A DNA stretch of 64,000 nucleotides from Alcaligenes pakistanensis. GTDB lineage: Bacteria > Pseudomonadota > Gammaproteobacteria > Burkholderiales > Burkholderiaceae_B. The stretch spans positions 513,429 to 577,428 of the forward strand of contig NZ_BMZN01000003.1 in assembly GCF_014652815.1 (NCBI RefSeq). Direction: 5' to 3'. The stretch's first letter is position 1. Each line of letters opens with the position of its first letter. Shown here one piece after another: positions 37,501 to 45,661 of this stretch. Made by a program: the position numbers and the translations under genes. The notes beneath the pieces were generated by a model, which worked only from the letters and a program-made list of their open reading frames with translations, was not told the origin of the DNA and did not search any database.

Positions 37501-40500
37501 GGAGGAGGATTGTTGATCGCCAGTTTCATGCCACCAGCTCTGATCCAGACCCGATAAGAAGTCTGCATGCCAATCCGGGTGACACTCGGCCAGTAACAAA
37601 ACGCCGCCGCTGGCCAACCACTGTTTGCTACGCGCCAGCGCGGGAGGCACATGCACCGTACGGTGCAAGCTGTGGCGCAAAATCACGACATCAAATGCAG
37701 TAGCGTCTGGCTGTTCCAGTTGCCATTCCTGCAAATCAAAACCAACAACCTGCACATTCGCCAGACCATGATGCTGGGTTGCCTGACGTGCCTGCAAATC
37801 GGCATCCGGCAGGGCCAGCACATAGTCAAACTGATCTTCAGACAGACACGCCGCCAGGATCTTGGGCAAATCGCTTGGGCCTACGGCTACTTCCAGCACT
37901 CGCAGGCGCTGGGATGCTGGCAAGTTAGCAGCCAGCTCACGCAACTGAGCCTCCAGTGCCAGGCGCACACCCAAATACATGGGGTCATCGTCGTACAGCA
38001 CCTCGACCACGGGCGAACGACGCAAAGAAGCCAGCAATTTTTGCCCCGACATTTCACCACGCAGCAATGCGGGAAGTTGACGGCCAACCGAGCCAATCTG
38101 GGTCAGTTGCGGCAGGCTATTGGGCGAGTCCTGCAAGATCGTGCGCCATAAATCCTGAGCGGGCGGCATGTCTGCCTGCTCCACCACACTCCAGCCCTGC
38201 TCTTTATCTTGCAGCAGCTCTTCACGGCGCAACAGATCGCTCATCCAGCGGCCATAGGGGCCGCTTAGCACTTCAGCGCTGATGGCAGAAGGCTGAGCCG
38301 ACAGGCTCTGGAAGGCTTCATAAATAAAGGACAGGCTCAGCGCATCCAGCAGAGGCAAGGTTTGCTGGAACCAATTTTCGCGCTCCTGCTGCTGGTCGGC
38401 CAAGGCGGCCCAACCCCTTGTAGCCAGCTGTCCGGTAGACACCGTAATAGCAACGTGCTGATCACGCGGATGAGGGCGCAGGTAGGGGGTAATTTGCCAG
38501 TTGGAAACCGCGTGGCGATCCTGGCGCAAAAAGTAAGCAGCACGGAAACGGCAGCCCTGTGCGCTGGCCAGCAAGTGACCATCAGCGCCATACAGTTCAA
38601 AATCCGCCAGCACCGAACGGGCACTACTACGGCGCAAATGCGCACGGAAATGTGTCACCTGCCCTTCTGTGGACAAGGCAAAGCGCCCTACTTTCACAGG
38701 CAGCAAGGCCACGCCCTGGCCTGCCTCGATATCCTGTGCGAAGAAGTCCACCAAGGATTGATAGCACACGTCCATCACGGCCGGATGCAGCAGATAGCTG
38801 TCTTGCTCCAGGCTGATAGGCATATCCAACTGGGCACTCAGATGGGTACCCTGCACTTGCGCAGCTTTCAAGCCTTGAAAGGCTGGGCCGTAATCCAAAC
38901 CCAAGGTATGGGCCAGTTGATAGTGTCGATCACGATCAATCTGAAGGTCCGAGTGCTCCAAGGGCAGCAGCTCAGCCAAAGGCATACGTCCATCGGAAGC
39001 CAGAATACGACCACTGGCATGAATCACCCATTCATCATGACTCAGGCGTTGACGGCTCTTGATATGAAAGCTGCCGTCGCGTGGACTCAGCACAAAGCGC
39101 AGGCTGCGAGCATGCTCACCATCAAAGACCAATGGAGCCAGAATATCCAGCTCGTCCACCAGAATCAGGTCCTCACCCAGCCACTCTCGGGCAGCGGCCA
39201 AGGCCATTTCCAGGTAGGCAGCGCCGGGGTAAACCATTGCGCCACCCACTTTGTGGTCGGCTAGCCAAGGCAGAACCATAGGGTCCAGCACGTTTTCCCA
39301 ACCAAGCTCGGTATCGGGCAAGCGCCAACCCAGCAGATCATGCACACGGCGGCGCTCAATAGAACGCATGCCTTCGGTGCTGGCCTTGTACCAGTGACGC
39401 TCACGCTGCCACGGATACACAGGCAGATCTACGGGACTACCGGGCACGGGGAACCGGGCTTTCAATTGGGTGGGCAACAAAGCCAAGGTACGCAAAGCGG
39501 TATCAAGCAAGCGCTGAGGGCCATCATCATGCTTACTCAGGCTCGACAACACCACACCCTGCACGTCAGCTTGCGTCAGGGTTTCACGAATATAACGCTG
39601 CAAAATGGCATGCGGGCCAATTTCCAGGAAAACGCGGCAACCCTGTTTGGCCAAGCAAGAAATTGCCTGTTCAAACTGCACGGGTTCGCGAATATTGCGC
39701 CACCAATAGTCCACGCCCAGTTCCTGGGCAGCTAACTCTTCACCCGTTACGGTCGAGACAAAACGAGCTTTTGGAGCATTCTGACCGGGCTGTAAATCAC
39801 CCAGGTTTTTGTGCAGATGCGGCAACAAGCCATCCATATAGGGGCTGTGAAACGCGTAGTCCAGGTCCAGCAAGCGGAAAAACACACTTTGGCCCTGCAC
39901 TTCGGATTGGATGCGTTGCAGGCCTTCCAAGCTGCCTGACAAGGTAATGTTGGAGGGGCTATTTACACCCGCTACATTCACGCCCAAGTCGGCACCCAGA
40001 CTTTCCAGCAGAGTGTTGACCGCTTCCAGCGACTGACCAATCACCGCCATCCGGCCTTGGCCACGGGTCAAGCCTTGCGCCTGACTGCGAGCGCAAATCA
40101 CGCGAATGGCCTGCTCCAGCTCCAGCGCCCCAGCAGCCCAAGCCGCAGCGATCTCGCCCACGCTATGACCGGCAACCGCATCAGGCGTCACCCCATCTTC
40201 GCACAGCATGCGCGTCACAATGACTTGCACGGCAAACAGCAAGGGCTGAGCAACCGTGGTGTCGTCCATTCGGGACGCGGACGGTTCGGCCTGCATTTGC
40301 TCCAGTAGGGAGAAACCAGCCAGGGGCTGCATCATGGAGTCCAGCTCAGTCAGCAAAGCGGCAAAGCGAGGGGATTCACGCAACAACGTCACGCCCATAC
40401 CCAACCACTGCGCTCCGTTACCGGCGTAGACAAAGGCCAGCAGGCCTTCTTTATCCAAGGCATCCACAGTTTGCAGGCCTTGCGGGTCTTTACCCTGGGC

Positions 40501-42102
40501 ATAGGCACGCAATTGCGCCACGCCTTCTTTGACGGTTTCAGGCTGAATAATCAAGCCACGAGTCAAAGCCTGGCGACGATGGGCAGCCGCGTAGCTGACA
40601 TCGTAAAAATATTGACTTGTCTTGCCTTCCAGCAAGTCTGCGTAGTTACCAGCCTGCTCGCGCAAGGCCCCTTCCGATTTGGCCGACAAGGCCAAAGGCG
40701 GCAAGCCCGCTTCTGGCAAGCGAGACGGGGTAACCGGCACAGCGACGGGCGCTTGCAGCAGTACGTGGGCGTTAGCACCACCAAACCCAAAGGAATTCAA
40801 ACCCGCAACCAAAGGCTTGCCATCTGCACGTTGCAAAATACGCGACTGGGTAAGCAGCTCCAGGTTCAATCCATCAAAATCAATTGCCGGATTGGGGGTC
40901 GTCAAATGCAAAGCTGGCGGCAACGCCTGGTGCTGCAAAGCCAACACGGCCTTCACCAAGCCGGCCATGCCGGAAGCCGATTCCATATGGCCTAAATTCG
41001 CTTTGACTGAACCGATAGGCAGACGCTTCTCGCGCTCTTTGCCATACACCGCACTGATGGCAGTGGTTTCAATCGGGTCGCCTACCGCCGTTCCCGTGCC
41101 GTGGGCCTCCACGAAATCCACCTCGGCGGCGCTCAGGCCACTGCGCTCCAACACGGAGCGCATCAACTCAATCTGCCCCTGACAGCTGGGGATAGTGATA
41201 CCAGTTTTACGAGCACCATCAGCATTCACGCCCGTGGCCAGAATCACGGCCTGGACGTCATCACCATCCGCCAACGCCTGCTCCAGCGGCTTGAGCATGA
41301 CAACTGCGCCACCTTCGGAACGTACATAGCCATTGCCTGCTGCATCAAATGCTTTACAGCGGCCATCAGCCGAGAGCATGGAGGCTTTGGTAAAGCCGAC
41401 AAAGGGATACGGGTGCAGCAAAAGATTGACGCCACCGACCAAAGCGGTAGACGCTTCGCCATTACGCAAGCTGGCGCAGGCTTGATGCAAGGCGACCAGC
41501 GACGACGAGCAGGCGGTATCCACAGCCATTGAAGGGCCGTGTAAATCGTAAATATAAGACAGGCGATTGGCGGCAATGCTCAAGGTATTGCCGGTCATCA
41601 TATGAGAGGTGAGGCTGGCCAAATCATCCAGGCCACGCATGCCGTAATCCAAACCGGAAATACCGACATATACGGCGCAATCACTGCCCGCCATTGCCGA
41701 TGGTAATACCCCGGCATTCTCCATAGCTTCCCAGGACAGCTCTAACAACAAACGCTGCTGAGGGTCCAGCCAGGCTGCTTCGCGTGGGGAAATTCCGAAA
41801 AAACCCGCATCAAACTCGTCGATACGCGACAACACGCCCGCAGAAAAGGTAACACTACGGCCGGGCTCGGAGCGCTTATCGTGCTGCAACTCAGTCGTGG
41901 CCCAACGATCCGCCGGGATTTCAGTAACCAGGTCGCGTTTTTCAATTAAGGCATTCCAGAACTGATCGGGTTCCGATAGATCGCCCGGGAAGCGAAACGC
42001 CATACCAATAATAGCGATTGCACCAGACGACGTATTTCTTTTATTAATATCCGTACGGGACGCTTCAAACTCCGTAGCCCCCTTGCCTGTATTTTGAGAC
42101 AC
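34522..42102 (-). CDS. Type I polyketide/fatty-acid synthase of the capsule island (RkpA/WcbR-like)
   Basis: A 2526-residue megasynthase with one module: KS (about 28-455; Cys198 in DTACSSS, His334 in EAHGTGT), AT (560-870; Ser647 in GHSVGE), DH (925-1210; His950 in HKVGGAMVYP, Asp1111), a degenerate methyltransferase-like region (1370-1575), ER (1785-2105; HGAAGGVGIA), KR (2115-2310; TGGLSGFGLA and NYVAAN) and ACP (about 2400-2480; Ser2434 in GMDSL). No thioesterase or terminal reductase is seen, so release must use another enzyme, plausibly the overlapping alpha-oxoamine synthase gene. A full reducing set predicts a saturated acyl chain made iteratively. The start is GTG with AGGGTAGGG just upstream. 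It is the first gene of the island. Confidence 0.9.
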   Translation of the reverse strand: MSQNTGKGATEFEASRTDINKRNTSSGAIAIIGMAFRFPGDLSEPDQFWNALIEKRDLVTEIPADRWATTELQHDKRSEPGRSVTFSAGVLSRIDEFDAGFFGISPREAAWLDPQQRLLLELSWEAMENAGVLPSAMAGSDCAVYVGISGLDYGMRGLDDLASLTSHMMTGNTLSIAANRLSYIYDLHGPSMAVDTACSSSLVALHQACASLRNGEASTALVGGVNLLLHPYPFVGFTKASMLSADGRCKAFDAAGNGYVRSEGGAVVMLKPLEQALADGDDVQAVILATGVNADGARKTGITIPSCQGQIELMRSVLERSGLSAAEVDFVEAHGTGTAVGDPIETTAISAVYGKEREKRLPIGSVKANLGHMESASGMAGLVKAVLALQHQALPPALHLTTPNPAIDFDGLNLELLTQSRILQRADGKPLVAGLNSFGFGGANAHVLLQAPVAVPVTPSRLPEAGLPPLALSAKSEGALREQAGNYADLLEGKTSQYFYDVSYAAAHRRQALTRGLIIQPETVKEGVAQLRAYAQGKDPQGLQTVDALDKEGLLAFVYAGNGAQWLGMGVTLLRESPRFAALLTELDSMMQPLAGFSLLEQMQAEPSASRMDDTTVAQPLLFAVQVIVTRMLCEDGVTPDAVAGHSVGEIAAAWAAGALELEQAIRVICARSQAQGLTRGQGRMAVIGQSLEAVNTLLESLGADLGVNVAGVNSPSNITLSGSLEGLQRIQSEVQGQSVFFRLLDLDYAFHSPYMDGLLPHLHKNLGDLQPGQNAPKARFVSTVTGEELAAQELGVDYWWRNIREPVQFEQAISCLAKQGCRVFLEIGPHAILQRYIRETLTQADVQGVVLSSLSKHDDGPQRLLDTALRTLALLPTQLKARFPVPGSPVDLPVYPWQRERHWYKASTEGMRSIERRRVHDLLGWRLPDTELGWENVLDPMVLPWLADHKVGGAMVYPGAAYLEMALAAAREWLGEDLILVDELDILAPLVFDGEHARSLRFVLSPRDGSFHIKSRQRLSHDEWVIHASGRILASDGRMPLAELLPLEHSDLQIDRDRHYQLAHTLGLDYGPAFQGLKAAQVQGTHLSAQLDMPISLEQDSYLLHPAVMDVCYQSLVDFFAQDIEAGQGVALLPVKVGRFALSTEGQVTHFRAHLRRSSARSVLADFELYGADGHLLASAQGCRFRAAYFLRQDRHAVSNWQITPYLRPHPRDQHVAITVSTGQLATRGWAALADQQQERENWFQQTLPLLDALSLSFIYEAFQSLSAQPSAISAEVLSGPYGRWMSDLLRREELLQDKEQGWSVVEQADMPPAQDLWRTILQDSPNSLPQLTQIGSVGRQLPALLRGEMSGQKLLASLRRSPVVEVLYDDDPMYLGVRLALEAQLRELAANLPASQRLRVLEVAVGPSDLPKILAACLSEDQFDYVLALPDADLQARQATQHHGLANVQVVGFDLQEWQLEQPDATAFDVVILRHSLHRTVHVPPALARSKQWLASGGVLLLAECHPDWHADFLSGLDQSWWHETGDQQSSSLLSPEGWHKALEQVGFEQVQTAVEPAAHELSEGAYLLLANAAKAQPEQDAESVPAANWVLLFDDASQAQAQSLQTRLQAAGQTVSAQTWPLAADALAEQVAINVVQMLGWGDSVAAASDSSGKLLSLAQGLSARAAQSRLWLVTQGGALPAMADKLDWTVNPAQSALWGFGRVLMNELPALSCSMIDLAGDTAASDISIRLERELLWPDNATEIVLSHDARHTLVLEDATQAEQAQLSQDARFKLDFQVPGQLRNLEWQAVQAPKLAADQVEVRTMAAGLNFRDVMYLMGLLPDEAVENGFAGASLGLEFSGVVTQVGADVKDVSVGQPVMGFGSSCFASHVVTRADAIAPMPEGWDFEAAATVPTVFFTVYYALTHLAHIQPGEKILIHGAAGGVGIAAIQLARHLGAEIYATAGTDEKRVFASLLGADRVFDSRSLSFAQDVMDATGGAGVDVVLNSLAGEAMRRSLDVLSPFGRFLELGKRDFFENTPIGLRPFKSNISYFGIDADQLLTGRPALAGRLFKEVMELFHDGALFPLPYRSFNAEHVVDAFRAMQQARHIGKLVVSLKDAQPSLPAPRAAAIDLSAQGAWLVTGGLSGFGLASAQWLVKRGVKSLVLAGRRGADTPGAQELLEQFQAQGCRVQVVACDVTDYTAVQAVVAQIQAGEAPLAGVLHAAAVFDDRLIANMDQDSLDKVLQTKLVGAWNLHQATQDLKLSHFVLYSSVTTAIGNPGQANYVAANAGLEGLTRLRQNLGLAASCIAWGPIGDAGYLTRNETVKDSLGKRLGKAPLQAELALDQLDRVLAVNGEVSIVANFDWNALARLLASAQSERFAILNRACKDHDSGSDGQDIHALIAGKTPEQIHALVADWVAQEVANILRTEVDRIETQRSLHDLGMDSLMAVELALGLEQRFGVQLPAMVLNDSPTVWNVAGRIVDKLTAGGEDSVEQEAGHLVADVVRQHGDDMSEADLQGLAQDVQRLAEKGTTLINE

Positions 42103-42258
42103 GCACCCTACCCTTTCGATCTTTATTGACTCGCCCTGTCACTCCGGAGTGCAGAATAGTCATATTTGAATAAACGCTATTTTGGATGACGTCTTCTGAT
42201 ACAGACGCATCACAGGCAGCACACCGGTAAACAATGGCGAAAATTACACCCAGTTACC

Positions 42259-42274
42259 ATGGTTTACAAACCAT
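42259..42274. repeat. Inverted repeat, 7 bp arms
   Basis: ATGGTTT and its exact complement AAACCAT are separated by two bases. The site lies about 160 bp before the PKS start and directly beside a longer inverted repeat. It is a candidate operator for the capsule promoter. Confidence 0.5.
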
Positions 42275-42275
42275 A

Positions 42276-42307
42276 ATTACTTTGAATCCATATAAATTCA
42301 AAGTAAT
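42276..42307. repeat. Inverted repeat, 12 bp arms, upstream of capsule operon
   Basis: ATTACTTTGAAT is followed by eight bases and then by its perfect complement. No gene ends nearby on either strand, so it is not an obvious terminator. It lies 174-205 bp before the PKS start codon and could be a regulator-binding site or a hairpin in the capsule mRNA leader. Confidence 0.6.
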
Positions 42308-42791
42308 TTGATAATATTTATTTTCGATTTTTATTTAAGAAAATCGCCAAAAATAAAATATCCAAACTAAATACTCACTGACGATATTATTCTATTTATT
42401 TTTTAAAGCAAAAATAAGTGTCTGATAAATAACAAGGCCTTGGATACCTTTACCAAGGCAGCCTAATCAAGACACTAGGAAAAACATCAAAGGTATTTCC
42501 ACTCTTCAGCCACCATCTGCAGAATAAAAATCAAAACTCGATACTCAGCAAAGACTTTATCCGCCAAGAAAACTCTTTGTTCAGAGCGGTAGTCCGCAGC
42601 GCTTCAAAAAGATTTGCAGCTAGGGATATTACCATTACGCAGTTGTTCTAATCTATAAAGAATTGAAATCGGGCAAGGGTGCACTGTAACAATCCGATGC
42701 CGTCAAAATGGCGCTATACAAGCTTTTCAGCCATCTTCAAGCGACCCTGCCCCAGTCATAACTGACACTTCTGCTCCCTGCCCCCGACACA

Positions 42792-42811
42792 ATACGACTG
42801 ATAAGTCGTAT
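42792..42811. repeat. Inverted repeat, 8 bp arms, upstream of the permease
   Basis: ATACGACT and AGTCGTAT flank a four-base spacer (GATA). The site is about 290 bp before the permease start. The size and symmetry fit a dimeric repressor site; the regulator is unknown. Confidence 0.45.
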
Positions 42812-43018
42812 ATAAAAAGCCATTTTTGATACAAACACGACAGACTCGTGACGAGTGCAAAGCCGTTGCTGGCGCTCGTAAACGCCGATCAGCCATCCCG
42901 TCTGACGACGCCTCACCCAAGCAGTGTTTTCCCTTAGCGACCTCGAAAACGTCCTGATTCGGGTATTTTTCCTGGGGGTTATCCCTCATTTATAGCCAGG
43001 CCCACCTAGGCTCTATAC

Positions 43019-43100
43019 GAAATGTCTTATGGCATGCCTGTCGCACGCCGTTACATTGGCATGGCTACATCTAATAATTAATCCACTCTGGAGACATTTC
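43019..43100 (+). promoter_or_regulatory. Structured leader that can cover the permease ribosome-binding site
   Basis: GAAATGTCT at 43019-43027 is the perfect complement of AGACATTTC at 43092-43100, which ends right before the ATG and covers part of the GGAG ribosome-binding site (43090-43093). Inside, CATGCC (43033-43038) can pair with GGCATG (43058-43063). A translation-controlling fold, perhaps a riboswitch for a purine such as xanthine, is possible; I cannot assign a class from sequence alone. Confidence 0.45.
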
Positions 43101-44591
43101 ATGGGTACGAACGCGACCACCGCACCCGTCGACGAACGATTACCAAACGGCAGGCTGGCTGCACTGGGCCTGCAACACGTTTTGGTAATGTACGCCGGTG
43201 CCGTCGCGGTTCCACTAATTGTGGGCCGAGCGCTGAATTTGACGTCTGAAGAAGTATCTATCCTGATTGCCGCTGACTTGTTTGTATGCGGCATCGTATC
43301 CATCATTCAATCGATGGGTTTTACGCAATACTTTGGTATCAAACTGCCCGTCATGATGGGCGTGACTTTTGCCGCTGTAGGCCCCATGGTCTCCATGGCT
43401 CAGGCCAACCCCGGCCATGAAGGAGCCCAACTGCTCTTTGGCACGGTAATCGGGGCGGGCATTATCACCATGATTATTGCGCCCACCGTCAGCCGAATGC
43501 TGCGCTTTTTCCCCCCTGTCGTGACAGGCACGATTATTGTCATGATCGGTATTACGCTGATGCGTGTGGGGATCAACTGGATTTTCGGCAATCCCTTTGG
43601 CCCTACCGCCCCAAGCGTCATCAATCCTGACCACCTGGCCTGGATACAGCACGCCCAATCGGCTGCCGCCATGCCGGGTTCTGCCTTGCCCCCGCTGCCT
43701 GAAGGGCTAGCCTTGAAGGCAACGGTACCCAACCCACGCTACGCCAACCTGACAGGTCTGGGCATTGCCGCCATCGTACTGACATCCATCTTGCTGATCG
43801 CCAAGTTCTGCAAGGGCTTTCTGGCCAACGTCGCTGTTTTGCTGGGCATTATCATCGGTGCCGTTGTGGCTTCGGCCATGGGCATCATGACCTACGAAAA
43901 AGTAGCCAACGCTGCTTGGGTTGACTTGGTGTTGCCGTTCCACTTTGGCATGCCCAAATTCAACCTCCTGCACATTGCGACCATGACACTGGTCATGATT
44001 GTGGTGCTGATTGAATCCACTGGCATGTTCCTGGCCTTGAGCGATATGACAGGCAAGAAAGTGGATCAGAAAGATCTGGCACGCGGTCTGCGTACTGATG
44101 GCCTGGGCACTTTGCTGGGCGGAATCTTCAACACCTTTCCCTACTCCAGCTTCTCGCAAAACGTGGGTCTGGTTGCTGTAACGGGTGTGCGCAGCCGCTT
44201 TGTCTGCGTGGCCGGTGGTGTCATCCTGATTGTGCTGGGCCTGCTGCCCAAAATGGCTGCTCTGGTTGAATCCCTGCCCACCGTTGTATTGGGTGGCGCT
44301 GGCATTGTGATGTTCGGTATGGTGACCGCCACGGGCATTCGCATCCTGTCCAATGTGGATTACAAGACCAACCGTAACAACTCCATGATTGTGGCTATCT
44401 CCATTGGGGTCGGCATGATTCCTTTGGTAGCTCCTAATTACATGCAGTGGATGCCCCACGCCATTCACCCACTGATCGAGTCCGGTATTTTGTTGACGTC
44501 GATTGCCGCTGTCCTGCTGAACGTATTCTTCAACGGTGCTAAAGAAGATACGCAAGCCGCTGTAGACGCAGCCAAACACGCCGAAGCATAA
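43101..44591 (+). CDS. NCS2-family xanthine/uric acid permease
   Basis: A 496-residue membrane protein with about 12-14 helices. The opening GLQHVLVMYAGAVAVPLIVG is the NCS2 signature, and the middle carries MLVIVLIESTGMF-like and NTFPYSSFSQNVGLV segments that contain the conserved glutamate and asparagine of purine transporters. It should bring xanthine or urate in with protons. I chose the ATG at 43101, which has GGAG seven bases upstream and begins MGTNAT; an upstream ATG at 43029 would put about 24 poorly fitting residues before the first helix and would sit in the structured leader. A strong terminator follows. Confidence 0.88.
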   Translation: MGTNATTAPVDERLPNGRLAALGLQHVLVMYAGAVAVPLIVGRALNLTSEEVSILIAADLFVCGIVSIIQSMGFTQYFGIKLPVMMGVTFAAVGPMVSMAQANPGHEGAQLLFGTVIGAGIITMIIAPTVSRMLRFFPPVVTGTIIVMIGITLMRVGINWIFGNPFGPTAPSVINPDHLAWIQHAQSAAAMPGSALPPLPEGLALKATVPNPRYANLTGLGIAAIVLTSILLIAKFCKGFLANVAVLLGIIIGAVVASAMGIMTYEKVANAAWVDLVLPFHFGMPKFNLLHIATMTLVMIVVLIESTGMFLALSDMTGKKVDQKDLARGLRTDGLGTLLGGIFNTFPYSSFSQNVGLVAVTGVRSRFVCVAGGVILIVLGLLPKMAALVESLPTVVLGGAGIVMFGMVTATGIRILSNVDYKTNRNNSMIVAISIGVGMIPLVAPNYMQWMPHAIHPLIESGILLTSIAAVLLNVFFNGAKEDTQAAVDAAKHAEA

Positions 44592-44615
44592 ATTACGGCT
44601 GCCGTTCGGTTCTTG

Positions 44616-44656
44616 AAACTGGCCTGTCTCATGACGAGACAGGCCAGTTTTTTTTA
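44616..44656 (+). terminator. Rho-independent terminator of the permease gene
   Basis: A perfect 15 bp stem (first arm AAACTGGCCTGTCTC, loop ATGAC) is followed by a run of Ts from 44648. It lies 25 bp after the permease stop and between two convergent genes; the T run shows that it works for the plus strand. Confidence 0.93.
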
Positions 44657-44669
44657 TAAGGTATCAGGT

Positions 44670-45533
44670 TCAGGAGGCGAAGCGACGGGCTCCAGCCACA
44701 CACAGCGCTGCACCGACCGTCACCCAGATCATGCTGGCATTGACAGTCTCGCCCAGCAAAGCGGCGGCCAGACCTAAACCCATAAAGGGTTGGAGCAACT
44801 GAAGCTGACCGACAGCCGCAATCCCGCCCTGCGCCAGCCCCCGATACCAAAACACAAAACCCAAAAACATACTGAAGACCGACACGTAGGCAAAACCCAC
44901 CCAGGCGGAAGAGGCAACACCACTAAAACTTGCGGGCCAAAACCAGATCATCATCACCAACATAAAAGGTAAGGACAACACCAAGGCCCAGCAAATAACC
45001 TGCCAGCCCCCCAAACGACGTGAAAGGCGTCCGCCCTCGGCATAGCCCATGCCGCACACCACTACGGCGGCCAGCATATACAAATCCCCCTGCCAGGCAA
45101 CATCCAGCCCTTCACGGGCGGCGTAGCTAACGACCAGGGCACTACCCAATACCGAAAACACCCAAAACACCGGCTTATGCCGTTCACCCGCCAAAATCAC
45201 ACCGAACAACGCCGTACACAAAGGCAACAAACCCAGAAAGACAATAGAGTGGGCCGACGTGATGTGTTGCAAGGCCAATGCGGTCAGCAAAGGAAAACCC
45301 AACACCACTCCGAAACCAACCAGCGCCAACGAAGGTAGATCAGATTTTTGTGGGCGGGCAACACGTCCGATCAGCAACCAGCTGGCGGCCAACAAAGCGG
45401 CCACCACGGCACGCGCTCCGGTCAGAAAAAAGGGGTCCAAGCCCAATACCGCGACACGCGTCGCCGGTAAGGAGCCCGCAAAAATCGCTACCCCTACAAA
45501 GCCATTGAGCCAGCTGACTGCCTTGCTATCCAT
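44670..45533 (-). CDS. EamA/DMT-family transporter, likely target of the adjacent MocR regulator
   Basis: A 287-residue membrane protein with ten hydrophobic helices in two EamA repeats (for example GFVGVAIFAGSLPATRVAVLGLDPFFLTGARA at the start and GFAYVSVFSMFLGFVFWYRGLA in the second half). The family exports amino acids and related metabolites; the substrate is unknown. It is divergent from a MocR-type PLP regulator, with an operator-like palindrome between them, a common arrangement in which the regulator controls the transporter. Confidence 0.82.
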   Translation of the reverse strand: MDSKAVSWLNGFVGVAIFAGSLPATRVAVLGLDPFFLTGARAVVAALLAASWLLIGRVARPQKSDLPSLALVGFGVVLGFPLLTALALQHITSAHSIVFLGLLPLCTALFGVILAGERHKPVFWVFSVLGSALVVSYAAREGLDVAWQGDLYMLAAVVVCGMGYAEGGRLSRRLGGWQVICWALVLSLPFMLVMMIWFWPASFSGVASSAWVGFAYVSVFSMFLGFVFWYRGLAQGGIAAVGQLQLLQPFMGLGLAAALLGETVNASMIWVTVGAALCVAGARRFAS

Positions 45534-45599
45534 CTTTCACGCTCCAACAAAGAAGCTTGTCAGTACAACACAGCCATGCCAGCATACACAGGCACAGTC

Positions 45600-45625
45600 C
45601 AGTACAGTTTTAAAAAACTGTACTG
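45600..45625. promoter_or_regulatory. Perfect 26 bp palindrome, candidate MocR operator
   Basis: The arm CAGTACAGTTTT is repeated inversely after two A residues with no mismatch. A further half-site CAGTACA is at 45561-45567. The palindrome lies 67 bp before the transporter start and 37 bp before the regulator start, so it can control both promoters. Confidence 0.75.
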
Positions 45626-45661
45626 CTTACTAGACCCATACACCGTGCTTTGGCCCTACTC

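Larger units (their letters stand above)
42103..43018. promoter_or_regulatory. Divergent intergenic region upstream of the capsule island
   Basis: This stretch separates the minus-strand capsule island from the plus-strand permease. I see no convincing gene in it. The part 42240-42420 is very AT-rich. It contains several perfect inverted repeats, listed separately (42259-42274, 42276-42307, 42792-42811), plus weaker ones at 42437-42459 (GCCTTGG arms) and 42844-42856 (ACTCGT arms around one base). The capsule promoter should lie here, but I cannot place it with confidence. Confidence 0.55.

Noticed and set aside
42586-42592. GCGGTAG, resembling the ops/JUMPstart core used by RfaH at capsule operons
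   Set aside because: It is on the plus strand, pointing away from the capsule operon, and the rest of the element is missing.
42756-42989. Possible 77-residue minus-strand gene in the divergent region
   Set aside because: No family-like features, poor start context, and it overlaps several inverted repeats; more likely regulatory DNA.
43707-44579. Minus-strand open frame opposite the purine permease, rich in His, Asn and Gln
   Set aside because: This composition is typical of the antisense of a hydrophobic membrane protein gene.
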